Below, in pieces: positions 35,568 through 43,771 of a stretch of 64,000 nt of DNA. Numbering within the stretch: the first letter of the stretch is position 1; the number at the start of each line of letters is the position of its first letter. Source of the stretch: Cyanobacteria bacterium REEB67 (GTDB taxonomy: Bacteria; Cyanobacteriota; Vampirovibrionia; Obscuribacterales; Obscuribacteraceae). The stretch spans positions 1 through 64,000 of the forward strand of contig JAGXAB010000003.1 in assembly GCA_018971775.1 (NCBI GenBank), written 5' to 3'. The notes under the pieces are model-generated. The model had not been told where the DNA came from, searched no databases, and was given only the letters and a program-made list of their open reading frames with translations. Position numbers and translations under genes: made by a program.

Positions 35568-36494
35568 ATGGGAATGGATCATACTGCTGCGACCGCACAA
35601 AATGACGTTAGAGACGCCGGCAAGCTGGAACAGACTCACAATCATGCCGCCGGCAACGCAGACAACGCTCTTGGGAAACTGCAGGAGAGTGCCGATCTCT
35701 TTCCGGGCGCAAAGCAGGTCGCCCGCAATGATGGTCGGTCGAGCGATAAATTTGATCAGCTTTACCCGGGTGGTGCTAACGAGGGTAAGGGTGGTACTGG
35801 CCTCGAAAACGGTGATCTTCAAGGCAAGGGCAGCGATCATAGTTTCCTGCCGCATCGTCCTCTCGATATGGCCGCTCCGCCGACAGACGAGGAGCGCAGT
35901 GATGCCGATAAATCGCTAGATAAAAGTCTGAGCAAAATGGCTGCTCCGGAAGCAAGCAAATCGATGCAAGCGATTGATGCTGCTATCACTAGTGGTGACA
36001 CAAAGGCGCTCGGTGAGGCTATAAAATCTGCTGATCCCGCTAAACTGCGCGATATGCTCGGCGAGATCAATCGCGTCCTCGCCGAAAAAGGATCATCGAC
36101 TCGTCTCGATATGACTGAAGACGGCAAGGTGCTGGTCAGTGACTCTAAGAGTAATACTGCCATCGCCGTCGATCCAAAGACCGGCGATATTTCGGCCAAG
36201 GAAGTAGAGCACAATGCTGACGGCTCGATGCTGGTCAAGCCCGGTGAGCTCCTAAATGTTGACACCGACAAGGCCTTCAAAGAAATCAGCGATCGCACCG
36301 TCAATGCTGTTAACGGCAAAGTAGATTTTGGCGATATCCTGCAAAAAATGGACGACAAACACGTTATCTTCGATCATTCAGATGACCTCTGGGGCGGTAC
36401 TGGTGGTGGCACGGGCGGTGGCTCCCCTAGCCAAGGTGGAGATTTCGTCAATACTCCTCGCGACCTTGATTTCACCCCTCTGAAGGAATACTAG
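35568..36494 (+). CDS. Hydrophilic protein of unknown function
   Basis: 308 residues, no signal peptide and no membrane segment. ATG 35568 (MGMDHTAATAQND) has AGAGG 8 bases upstream, better than the listed GTG at 35559. The first 100 residues are rich in Asn, Gly, Asp and Lys and probably disordered. The middle (about 115-270) is predicted helical with an alternation such as ALGEAIKSADPAKLRDMLGEINRVLAEKGSS, then TEDGKVLVSDSKSNTAIAVDPKTGDISAKEV. The C-terminal tail has Gly-Thr-rich repeats (GGTGGGTGGGSP). I do not recognise a domain. A strong hairpin follows the gene. Confidence 0.6.
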   Translation: MGMDHTAATAQNDVRDAGKLEQTHNHAAGNADNALGKLQESADLFPGAKQVARNDGRSSDKFDQLYPGGANEGKGGTGLENGDLQGKGSDHSFLPHRPLDMAAPPTDEERSDADKSLDKSLSKMAAPEASKSMQAIDAAITSGDTKALGEAIKSADPAKLRDMLGEINRVLAEKGSSTRLDMTEDGKVLVSDSKSNTAIAVDPKTGDISAKEVEHNADGSMLVKPGELLNVDTDKAFKEISDRTVNAVNGKVDFGDILQKMDDKHVIFDHSDDLWGGTGGGTGGGSPSQGGDFVNTPRDLDFTPLKEY

Positions 36495-36502
36495 GGTAAG
36501 GC

Positions 36503-36535
36503 AGAGCTGCGCTGCTCTATTTACAGCGCAGCTCT
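36503..36535 (+). terminator. Strong hairpin after the 35.6 kb gene
   Basis: A 12-bp perfect stem, AGAGCTGCGCTG/CAGCGCAGCTCT, with a 9-base loop, starting 9 bases past the TAG. There is no T-run, only a CT-rich tail, so it is either a factor-aided terminator or an RNA-stability element for the upstream mRNA. Confidence 0.5.
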
Positions 36536-36766
36536 ATCACTCTGTCCTTTGCTACGATTGGATCGGCTGATGCTGCCGTTTTTAAATGCTTATCGAAAAA
36601 GGCCAGAGTGTATTAGTTGATTAAATCTTCCGGCTCTCGATTGCGGTTAAAATTTCCGGACTATTGAGAAGATCTCGGGCCGAGGCGGGCAGTGCGCTAA
36701 AAATCAGCAGGCCCAGAATGGCGTTTCTTTTCAGGCTGCGGAAGTTGATCAGGTTTGTTCTCGACG

Positions 36767-37489
36767 TCAGCGGTCGACTACGACTTTATAGCGAGGTCCA
36801 CGATATTCACCGTTGCCACCTGAGCCTTGACCGCCGGCGACGCCATAACCCGGTTGGGAGATGAAGCGCTGATTGGAGCCGAGTGTGGGTGTAAGCGGTG
36901 GCTGGCCATAGTTTTGGGCGGTGTTCTGATAGGAGGCGGGTTGGCCGCTCATTTGATTGCTCATTTGATTGCTCATTTGGCCAGTTGGTGCAGCGGCCGA
37001 AATACTGAAATTATTGATACTGTTGCCCGCAGGCGCGGCATCGTCCGGTATCGAGCTCGGTGCGGCCGGTTCGGCAATCAGTGCCGAGCCACTCATGGCC
37101 GGTTGCGGGATCAGTGCGTCGCCCACTTCCGAGCCGAGCACTTTGCCAGCCTGCTGGCGCATCGTGCCGGCGACGGCCATGTTGACGGCATTTTGATGGG
37201 CGATTTCTTTGGGCGTCAGATCGTGGCCGATTAGCATTCTCTGCAGATGAGGCTCGTCCCAGTCGAGGACGAAGGGCACAAGCATGATCGAAAAGACGAT
37301 AAAGGCCATAACAATTGGTTTTGGGCTTAGATTGGCGAAACGACCGGAGCGCTTCTCGCCTTGCAGAGCGCTGTTCCAGCTCGGCAGCTGGTCCGGATGG
37401 CCGCCGCCGCCGTGATGACCGCCGTGATGTCCACCGTGATGTACACCGCCGCCATGGCCAAATCCGCCGCCGCCTCCACCATGACTCAT
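36767..37489 (-). CDS. Gly/His-rich single-pass membrane protein
   Basis: 240 residues. The N-terminus is a Gly/His-rich run (GGGVHHGGHHGGHHGG) that could bind metal, followed by a basic segment and one membrane helix (PIVMAFIVFSIMLVPFVL, about 60-78). The rest is a low-complexity outside part with the short repeat QMSNQMSNQMSG, encoded by a 12-base tandem repeat. ATG start with AGGTG upstream. A stop-free frame without a start codon continues past the TGA in another phase and could encode a second hydrophobic segment (see findings). No family recognised. Confidence 0.6.
   Translation of the reverse strand: MSHGGGGGGFGHGGGVHHGGHHGGHHGGGGHPDQLPSWNSALQGEKRSGRFANLSPKPIVMAFIVFSIMLVPFVLDWDEPHLQRMLIGHDLTPKEIAHQNAVNMAVAGTMRQQAGKVLGSEVGDALIPQPAMSGSALIAEPAAPSSIPDDAAPAGNSINNFSISAAAPTGQMSNQMSNQMSGQPASYQNTAQNYGQPPLTPTLGSNQRFISQPGYGVAGGQGSGGNGEYRGPRYKVVVDR
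36947..36980 (-). repeat. 12-base tandem repeat, 2.8 copies
   Basis: GCTCATTTGATT twice, then GCTCATTTGG. In the gene at 36767-37489 it encodes QMSN repeats, in frame. Confidence 0.9.
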
Positions 37490-37829
37490 AAGAACACCTG
37501 ACCACTATTGCCGGGGAACACAATCGAAGACATTAATCATATATCTTTTATCCCTTCTTTCAAGGGGACGGTCGGGCACTGCTTGGGGTTTACACCATGG
37601 CAGGGAGGATGCTGACAGTAGTTCTTTGTCTCTGGTTGAGGAAGCTTTCCAGCTTCAATGGGTCTTCCTATACCAGGCTGTATTCGTACAATGCCGCTCA
37701 CCAGATGACCGTGCAGCACTCCAACTTTAACCAGTCGTGGCAGCCGGCAAATTCCTTCACGGAGACGAAGAACAGGAAGCATAGCGGCCATCAACAATCT
37801 GGGTTGTCTCTAGGTCAGAGGTACGGGTG
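37490..37829. other. Intergenic region with no supportable gene
   Basis: About 340 bases. Opposite-strand frames of 86-88 codons exist (37537-37797 minus, 37597-37863 plus) but neither has a ribosome-binding site or a recognisable domain. One plus-strand stretch (RLYSYNAAHQMTVQHSN) recalls an RHS/YD-repeat unit, too short to call. It may be a remnant. Confidence 0.4.
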
Positions 37830-38624
37830 TCAAAGCCAGGAGCGCGTAACAAGCCAAAACTGATTAGCAAAATCTGTAAGAGACAATTTGACATACCCGG
37901 CGGATCGACTCTGGTCACCGGGATTTGACCCCCATGGATTGCGCAGAACCACAAACTGATGACCAAGATCAACATCCACAATCGAATATTCATGCCCACC
38001 GACCAGAGGATGGCGCACGCCCTGGCGCGTAGCTGCAAGGACAGGATTTTGCGAGCTCACGGCTGAATAAATAAAAGTGGCCAATTCCTCCGGGTTTACT
38101 TCTTTGGTTTTAATGGCCTCAGTGCGATTGCCGGTTAGACAATGAAGCCCCGTGCCCGGAGCGCCACGACCGCTCTCCGGATCATTGACGCCACTGCCGT
38201 TAGGAAATCTCTTCAGCTGAGCACATTCGACGACCCTGGCCCAGAGAGCTTTGTCTCTCAGTCCGAAGGCTTTAATGTCATCAAGGGTGACCGTATAAAC
38301 AGAACCATTGTCCGGAAAATGCACCACATAAGTATTATGATTGGGACCGTAAGTTATCATCCTCGAGAGACGCTCTTGCCCGCGAGGCAGTCTTGCCACA
38401 TCGGCCAGAGCAGCTTCAAACCAACAATCTCCATAACGGCTCTGCTGAACGCCATTGGCACCCAGATCGCCAATACCTTTTGGGGTCCAGGGGAAGACGT
38501 CATTCTGAGCCCTAACGGATGGTCCCGAGATACTAAATAACATGACTGCGCCTAAGCAAGAAATTCTCAAACAATGCAAAAGCCGTTTTTGGTTTTTGAA
38601 GTTATGGTACTGACAAAATGGCAT
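37830..38624 (-). CDS. Secreted calpain-like (C2 family) cysteine protease
   Basis: 264 residues. A hydrophobic segment at 19-36 (ISCLGAVMLFSISGPSV, cleavage near RAQ) suggests export. The catalytic core of the calpain family follows: the Cys in QSRYGDCWFEAALADVAR (about residue 69), the His in VGGHEYSIVDVDLG, and the Asn in VVLRNPWGSNPG. The Cys-His-Asn triad is complete and spaced as in the C2 protease domain; calcium-binding domains of eukaryotic calpains are absent. The GDCWF-x-AALA and RNPWG strings are diagnostic. The start is uncertain: ATG 38624 lacks a clear ribosome site. Confidence 0.8.
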   Translation of the reverse strand: MPFCQYHNFKNQKRLLHCLRISCLGAVMLFSISGPSVRAQNDVFPWTPKGIGDLGANGVQQSRYGDCWFEAALADVARLPRGQERLSRMITYGPNHNTYVVHFPDNGSVYTVTLDDIKAFGLRDKALWARVVECAQLKRFPNGSGVNDPESGRGAPGTGLHCLTGNRTEAIKTKEVNPEELATFIYSAVSSQNPVLAATRQGVRHPLVGGHEYSIVDVDLGHQFVVLRNPWGSNPGDQSRSAGYVKLSLTDFANQFWLVTRSWL

Positions 38625-38747
38625 AAATTAGACCGTCCATAACACCTGGAACATATTTTACCCAAAAACATGAATCAGACAAAATATGCCATCGGTTAGC
38701 GTCTAAACTAATGGTGCCAGGCGGTGACCGACTTGTGACGCTCGACC

Positions 38748-39134
38748 ATGGTCATGCCTCGGCGCGATCGCAGGTGGCTCAGGATCAAAGTGCTTAAACA
38801 GATAAAAGCTGGGAACGGTGAAATCACGAGACGTTTAAGCTCTGTGCGTGGAGGCGCCGACAGCAAAAAAGCGCTCGGGCAATACTTATGCCAGCCAGAA
38901 GTCACTTACAAATCTGATTATCCGAAAGTGCCTGTTGCGTTGCAGTGTCAATTTGCATATGACTTGCATGAACATTTGAAAAACGCAGGCTATGACTGGC
39001 CTTCCGTGCAGAAAAACTACGACATGAAATTCATGCCTTATGACAAGCAGCTCAATTTCGCCATGTTTTGGTGGCAAAGAAATTACCCGCAGTACAAAGA
39101 ACTCGGCTTTGTCTTATGGCGGGGTTTTTCTTAA
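38748..39134 (+). CDS. Hypothetical protein
   Basis: 128 residues, basic N-terminal third and a Trp/Tyr-rich C-terminal half (HLKNAGYDWPSVQKNYDMKF; FAMFWWQRNYPQYKELGF). The composition looks like a real protein but I recognise no domain. ATG start without a good ribosome site. It is isolated in an accessory region and could be a fragment of a larger gene. Confidence 0.4.
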   Translation: MVMPRRDRRWLRIKVLKQIKAGNGEITRRLSSVRGGADSKKALGQYLCQPEVTYKSDYPKVPVALQCQFAYDLHEHLKNAGYDWPSVQKNYDMKFMPYDKQLNFAMFWWQRNYPQYKELGFVLWRGFS

Positions 39135-39460
39135 GTGTGCGAAAGTCCGGCAAAATTCACAATTTCTAAATGAGACTTCGCGCTAACCCGCGAATTTGCT
39201 GGATTTTGGCAGGGGAGATCGTGTAACACTGTCATACGAAAATTTGTGATTTGTTAATTGGTGTCGAGCTTTTCGTCGTTGAAAAGCCCAGCCAGTTCGT
39301 AGTTTGTGGGTATCCATTCATTTCACAAAACCTTCGGCCAAAAACAACAACACTAACCAGACCCGCAGAAACCTCTCTAACTCGGCTGTCAGCGACAGTG
39401 CGAGAGAGATTGTCTCGCTGGAATGGATGGATCGATTAACCAACTTACGGAACAAACATC
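39135..39460. other. Intergenic region with a small hairpin
   Basis: About 325 bases. It holds a perfect 7-bp hairpin GCTTTTC-GTCGTT-GAAAAGC (39268-39287) and no supportable gene. Probably upstream control sequence of the secreted-protein fragment that follows. Confidence 0.35.
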
Positions 39461-39901
39461 ATGAAACGATACATAAACAGAGCCATAGCGGCTCTACTCA
39501 GAAGCAAAATATCAAAATCCGTGGGAGTAGTGTTGACACTAGCACTTACTTCCCTCGCATTTGCAAGCCCGGCTCAAGCATCATACCTTTGGAGCGCAAA
39601 GTTTACTTATGCACCACATTGTCATGGTGGTGCCGGGCTGATCATCCCAGGTAACCCTAACTGTTACACCCTCGTTACTTCTGGCACTGCCAGGCAAATA
39701 CCAGCGGTTGTCAACTTCGTTTATTGCGGAAGCGTCACGCCCCCATTATCAAACTCGGGACTGTTTGGAAAAGAATCTCTGCCTCTAGCGAACCTACCTC
39801 AGGTTTTTTTTATGGTCTTTTCAATTTTCTTGCGAGCAGCAATTTTTGATGGCTCCGAGAAAATGCCGACCTCCCAATTGTTTTCGCTCGATGCTGACTG
39901 A
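39461..39901 (+). pseudogene. Secreted protein gene fragment running into the HipA remnant
   Basis: The reading frame gives a clear signal peptide (SVGVVLTLALTSLAFA, cleavage after SPAQA) and a mature start SYLWSAKFTYAPHCHGGAGLIIPGNPNCYTLV with two Cys, resembling a small extracellular domain. From about residue 113 the sequence reads antisense through the HipA fragment (QVFFMVFSIFLRAAIF onward), so the true 3' end is lost. I read this as a secreted-protein gene truncated by a rearrangement at about 39.8 kb. Family unknown. Confidence 0.5.
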
Positions 39902-40434
39902 ATGGCACTTCTTAGTTCGCACCGTTCAAAATCGGACGATAGGTAAGCAATTCCCACATGAGGATTTAGCAATATCTGATCTTCTTCTGACTGGACTTTA
40001 ATTGTGGTCTCAGTCGCACCCGTTTTGTCGTCTCGCTTTATGTCGTTGACTTCGAGAATTTTTCCGCTAAACGTTCGGATTGAGCCATCGCGTTGGAGTG
40101 TGTCAAAGCGTTCCAATGCTCTCCTCTCAAATGCCGATACAATTTTTCTCCATGTTGCCATTGGGAAATTGGCTGAAAAAGATTGGATTTCGCCCCTCCA
40201 GGTCGTGATATCTTCATAGGCAATCATTGGTCCTGGTGGCTCAATGGTGATGAAATTTAATTGTCGCCACTGCCGGTACAGATGCTCTCCGACAAAGGCC
40301 CGAACAATTCCTTTGCCAAGGTCTGGATGCACTCCTTGGGAGATATAGCCAATCGTTGGCACAAAATCGTAGGCTGGAGATAATGCTGGTTTGAGGGGAT
40401 TCGTGTAAATCAAGCTCCAGTTTTTAAGGTGCCT
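39799..40434 (-). pseudogene. HipA-type toxin kinase, N-terminally truncated remnant
   Basis: The ORF track gives 204 residues from a TTG at 40413, but homology begins earlier in the same frame: HLKNWSLIYTNP-LKPALSPAYDFVPT. That is the conserved HipA C-terminal signature (HxKNxSLxY ... L-x-PAYD). An in-frame TGA lies three codons before the His, and the N-terminal two thirds, including the ATP-binding part, are missing. No HipB antitoxin is adjacent. The 3' part continues normally for about 200 residues (FANFP-like helices, WRKIVSAFERRALERFD) and ends in a lysine-rich tail. It is a dead fragment. Confidence 0.65.
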
Positions 40435-40600
40435 TGATCATGTCTAAATTGATGGTAGCGCATGCGGTTGCTTGGCTCACAAGCTCGGGCGCGGCAGTGC
40501 CCAGAGAAGGCGGCGTCGCCATTAGCGTCGATCCGGCCAGGGCAAATCCCAGTGATATAATCTTTATAGGCCTTCTAAGTGGGTCTTTTGTATAGGTCAT
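40424..40600 (-). pseudogene. 58-codon truncated signal-peptide gene joined to the HipA remnant
   Basis: Not in the ORF track. ATG at 40600 with AAGGA 9 bases upstream, then a basic n-region (TYTKDPLRRPIK), a hydrophobic core (IISLGFALAGSTLMA) and a short mature part ending at a TAA inside the HipA remnant, which it enters in a different phase. It looks like the 5' end of a secreted-protein gene cut at about 40.44 kb, at the junction with hipA. The good ribosome site and signal peptide support a real former gene. Confidence 0.45.
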
Positions 40601-40668
40601 CTAAATAGGTCCTTTCGTCCCACGCCCCTTATCATCAGTCTTTACACTCTTCACAGCGAGATAGAATA

Positions 40669-40911
40669 GTGAGAATTGCCAATTTAGTAGGAGCGATAAT
40701 CTTACTTGGCCTTGTTGTTTTTATGCTGGTCACGTCTATTTCGGCGGGGCATATGCCGACGCCGCGAGCGCTTGTGCTGGATGGAGCTCTTTTGCTATTT
40801 TCGGCTGGTCGTTTCATTGCCTTCGGCATGCCTGGCTCGCCGATCATCAGACCGCTGCGCATGGTTGGTCTGGTCTTATTAGTTGGCTACATGCTCATGA
40901 AGAGCATTTAG
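40669..40911 (+). CDS. Small membrane protein
   Basis: 80 residues with two or three hydrophobic helices (NLVGAIILLGLVVFMLVTSI; ALVLDGALLLFSAGRFIAFGM; MVGLVLLVGYMLM). GTG start; a GCGAG is 9 bases upstream. No family recognised. It lies alone between the decayed region and the convergent metabolic operon. Confidence 0.5.
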   Translation: MRIANLVGAIILLGLVVFMLVTSISAGHMPTPRALVLDGALLLFSAGRFIAFGMPGSPIIRPLRMVGLVLLVGYMLMKSI

Positions 40912-40933
40912 ATCAAATCAGCGCCGGCCGTTT

Positions 40934-41830
40934 CTAAAGTTGCAAACTGGTCAATAAATCTACAAGAGCCTGGTCGCGTTCATGCTGTCTGCCGTGATGC
41001 GCCAGGCTGGCTGCGCGTCCTTCTACGGTGCGGTGCAGGCGCAGGGGTACAGATACAGTCGATTGGCAATCGGCTGTAGAAACCGGCAAAGGCTCCCGGA
41101 AAGAGTATGCATCTATTCCTGCTCCCTGACTGGCTTTTTCGATCAAGTCTTCGAGAAGAGCCTGGGCCAGTCGATAGATAAGCTCGATTACGGCCGCTCC
41201 CTGCGCCGCCGCTGTTTTTTGAAAATCAAATTCCGGTAGACCGAATCGGCAAAGCCCATGGCTGGTTGTACGCAGGCGACCTGTCGGCAGGGTCGACTGG
41301 AAGACGGACAGAAGTGAGCGCAGTTGCGGCTTGCCCACGGCTTCGCTCAGCATCGCTTGCAGCGCAGGGGCATCCGGTTCATAAATCTTGTAAGCGAGCG
41401 GATCGATGAGCAGGCCACCAGTTTCTCGAGCGAAAAAGGCGGCGGCAAACTGTACCATTTGAAAGCCGGGCATGAGCGGCGTCAGCTTATCGCCGGTGGT
41501 GATTTCGAGCAGGTGCGAAGTCGATTGAATAGCGCTTGCCCGATCTTCTTCGACACCGAGATAGCTGAAAAAAGTCTCGAACATTTTCAAGCAGGGTTCT
41601 GCTTCGACAAGATCGAAATCAAGTCTGGTGCTCATTTTCATCTCACTCAGCCGGGCGCGAGTTTTGCTCTCCGGCAAAGAAGCAATGTATTTGAGCATTT
41701 TGTGGTCGAGAGCGACCGAGTCAAAGTCATCGAGCAGACTTTCTGCGAATATATAGAGATTGAAGCGCAATTTTAGCGGTATATCAATCGCCTGTCTGAC
41801 GCGCGGCTCAAATTTTGGCGCCTTTATCAT
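40934..41830 (-). CDS. Hypothetical protein, last gene of a three-gene operon
   Basis: 298 residues starting MIKAPKFEPRVRQ. The track start at 42004 is inside the upstream gene; ATG 41830 lies 4 bases after that gene's TAA. It is mostly helical with no signal peptide or membrane segment (LRFNLYIFAESLLDDFDSVALDHKMLKYIA; HLLEITTGDKLTPLMPGFQMVQFAAAFFARETGG). I recognise no family. Its close packing with a P-loop kinase and a dienelactone hydrolase suggests a shared metabolic or regulatory role. Confidence 0.6.
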   Translation of the reverse strand: MIKAPKFEPRVRQAIDIPLKLRFNLYIFAESLLDDFDSVALDHKMLKYIASLPESKTRARLSEMKMSTRLDFDLVEAEPCLKMFETFFSYLGVEEDRASAIQSTSHLLEITTGDKLTPLMPGFQMVQFAAAFFARETGGLLIDPLAYKIYEPDAPALQAMLSEAVGKPQLRSLLSVFQSTLPTGRLRTTSHGLCRFGLPEFDFQKTAAAQGAAVIELIYRLAQALLEDLIEKASQGAGIDAYSFREPLPVSTADCQSTVSVPLRLHRTVEGRAASLAHHGRQHERDQALVDLLTSLQL

Positions 41831-41834
41831 GCGC

Positions 41835-42545
41835 TTATTTCGTCTGTAGCGGCGGCGGGACGACGATGCGATTGGCGCGTCGGCGACTGGCATCGACCAG
41901 CCTGGCATTAGGCAGGTCGGTACTTTCCATTTTTGCTCTCGCCCCGGCTTGATCACGGCCGCCGGCGATGTGGCGGGCAAGCAGGCGCGGCTCGATCTCA
42001 GCAAGGGGGCAATCGATAAACCAGATTTCGTCCAGTATTTTTGGGATTTCGTTCCAGGGCGGGCTATCGAGGAGCAGGTAATTGCCCTCGACGACGATGA
42101 TGCTGTGCTGTGGCAGTACGGCTATCGTATCGGGCGCTGGTTCTTCCACGGCGCGATCAAAAGAAGGACAGGTGACGGTATCACCAGTGGTGCCAGCGCT
42201 CTTGATGCGACGCAGCAAGGCGATGAAAGCATCTCCGTCGAAAGAGGCTGGGACGCCTTTGAGGGGCAGAAGATCCAGGTTTTTGAGCGCGGCATTATAG
42301 CGATGGAAGCCGTCCATCGGCACGACGATAGCCGCTTGCGCCGTATCTTTTACTCCTGCCGCGACGCTTTGCTCTTCGCCCTCCTCCAGGCATTTATTGA
42401 TCTCAGCTACCAGTGCTGCGGCCGTCGTACTCTTGCCCGCCCCGGGATAGCCTGCCATGCCCAGCATATAGCGCTTCGCCGTGCCGGCTTTAGACCGCAC
42501 GATCTGGGCTAATTGCGCAAAACTTTGTGGCTCGGCGGAAGGCAT
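41835..42545 (-). CDS. P-loop nucleoside/nucleotide kinase-family protein (uridine kinase-like)
   Basis: 236 residues from ATG 42545 (the track start at 42602 overlaps the upstream gene). The Walker A motif is MLGMAGYPGAGKSTTAAAL, followed by VVPMDGFHRYNAALKN carrying the substrate Asp and His region, then SFDRAVEEP and IIVVEGNYLLLDSPPWNEI with the Walker B-like acidic residue, and a lid ERLLARHIAGGRDQAGA-type segment. This order is that of the uridine kinase/pantothenate kinase/FrcK-like group, which phosphorylates nucleosides, pantothenate or sugars. The exact substrate cannot be read. Confidence 0.82.
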   Translation of the reverse strand: MPSAEPQSFAQLAQIVRSKAGTAKRYMLGMAGYPGAGKSTTAAALVAEINKCLEEGEEQSVAAGVKDTAQAAIVVPMDGFHRYNAALKNLDLLPLKGVPASFDGDAFIALLRRIKSAGTTGDTVTCPSFDRAVEEPAPDTIAVLPQHSIIVVEGNYLLLDSPPWNEIPKILDEIWFIDCPLAEIEPRLLARHIAGGRDQAGARAKMESTDLPNARLVDASRRRANRIVVPPPLQTK

Positions 42546-42555
42546 CGACTTTATT

Positions 42556-43248
42556 TTATCCGAGATATTTGTGCAAAAACATATTGCTGCGCGCCAGGGC
42601 AATCATCGCCGAGGTGCGATCGTAGGAAGCTCTCTGGTCACAGTTGAAGCCGTGTTCAGCGTCATAGACGAGCACATCGGTATTCCTTTTTTCGGTCAGA
42701 GCTTCTTTTACTTTTTCGACCACGGTCATCGGAATGTGGGTGTCTTTTTCGCCGAAATTTACCAGCAGTGGTGTTCTCAGATTGGCTGCCTGATCGAGGA
42801 CGCCGTCGATACCGCCGGGATAATAGCTGACAGCAGCGTCAACAGCATTTTTCGCCGCCAGGCGGAAGGATAAATTGCCACCCATGCAATAGCCTACAGA
42901 GCCGACCTTGGCGATTACCGCGTCCATTTCTTTCATGGCGCGGGCCGTCGATGCCAGGTCGTTGGTTGCCTGCTCCCAGTCGAGATTGCCGTAATATCCG
43001 AAGCCCTCCTGGACGTCTTGTTCGCTATAGCCGATGTTCAGGCCCGGTTTGATGCGGAAGAAAACATCGGGAGCAACGGCGACAAAACCGAGAGCAGCGT
43101 AAATATCGGCAACCTGCCTGATGTGCGAATTGACACCAAAAATTTCCTGGATGACGATCAGACCGGGTCCGCGACCGCCTTCCGGTAGAGCCTGATAAGC
43201 CGAATACTCTTTACCGTCTGCTGCTTTTAGTTTGATATCCTGGCCCAT
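42556..43248 (-). CDS. Dienelactone hydrolase family protein
   Basis: 230 residues, an alpha/beta hydrolase of the dienelactone hydrolase type. The nucleophile is a Cys in VGSVGYCMGGNLSFRLA, the Asp is in LVNFGEKDTHIPM, and the His in YDAEHGFNCDQRASY, the triad Cys-Asp-His characteristic of the family. The oxyanion region PGLIVIQEIFGVN and the PDVFFRI motif are also typical. Substrates may be lactones or esters from aromatic breakdown; the kynurenine operon is 7 kb away on the other strand. AGGAGC is 8 bases before the ATG. First gene of the operon with the P-loop kinase. Confidence 0.88.
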   Translation of the reverse strand: MGQDIKLKAADGKEYSAYQALPEGGRGPGLIVIQEIFGVNSHIRQVADIYAALGFVAVAPDVFFRIKPGLNIGYSEQDVQEGFGYYGNLDWEQATNDLASTARAMKEMDAVIAKVGSVGYCMGGNLSFRLAAKNAVDAAVSYYPGGIDGVLDQAANLRTPLLVNFGEKDTHIPMTVVEKVKEALTEKRNTDVLVYDAEHGFNCDQRASYDRTSAMIALARSNMFLHKYLG

Positions 43249-43299
43249 GATTTCTGCTCCTTGATTCTATTACTCGTACATCGCTTTTGTAATGTGTTG

Positions 43300-43716
43300 T
43301 TATTCCGGCGTATGCTCGGGCCGCTTGCCCTTGGCGGCCAGGCGCTCTTGTAGCAGCGGTTCGAGCAAGGCGAGCATTTCGACTTTGGCCATGCTGTTCA
43401 AACAAATTAGACGCGCACCACGGGTAATGGCACTAATTTCGGTAGCTTCATCGGTCGGTTTGTCGACAAGGAAGAGAAATGGGATTTTAGCCAGCTCATC
43501 GTCCAGTTTTAGTTCATTGAGGAAGCCTATGCCGTCACCGTCGAGCATCTTCAGGTCAGAAATGATTATGTCGGGTAAATTTTTCTGGGCCAGGAAAAGA
43601 GCCACCGACATCGCTTGGGCCGTGACAAGCTGGTAGCCAAGCGGCTTGATTGCTTCGCGCACAAGGGCCACTGACTTTTGTGAACTGCCTGCGACTAGTA
43701 TTTTGGGAGTTTCCAT
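43300..43716 (-). CDS. Response-regulator receiver domain, degenerate
   Basis: 138 residues, a single CheY-like receiver fold (ILVAGSSQKSVALVREAIKPLGYQLVTAQ; PDIIISDLKMLDGDGIGFLNELK). The phospho-acceptor Asp is kept in IIISDLKM, but the acidic pair that binds magnesium is replaced (AGSS where VDD is normal), and the later Thr and Lys switch residues are also missing (FLFLVDKPTDE; ICLNSMAK). Phosphorylation is thus doubtful, and it may act as a pseudo-receiver. It has no output domain. Divergent from the aldo/keto reductase at 43772. Confidence 0.75.
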   Translation of the reverse strand: METPKILVAGSSQKSVALVREAIKPLGYQLVTAQAMSVALFLAQKNLPDIIISDLKMLDGDGIGFLNELKLDDELAKIPFLFLVDKPTDEATEISAITRGARLICLNSMAKVEMLALLEPLLQERLAAKGKRPEHTPE

Positions 43717-43771
43717 CGGCCTGTGATGTTAAACTGCTTAAGTCGTGAAAGCAAGGGCAGGACATGAGATT

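Noticed and set aside
37597-37863. 88-codon plus-strand frame with an RHS-like string
   Set aside because: Only one short resemblance to a YD repeat, no ribosome site, overlapped by an opposite frame.
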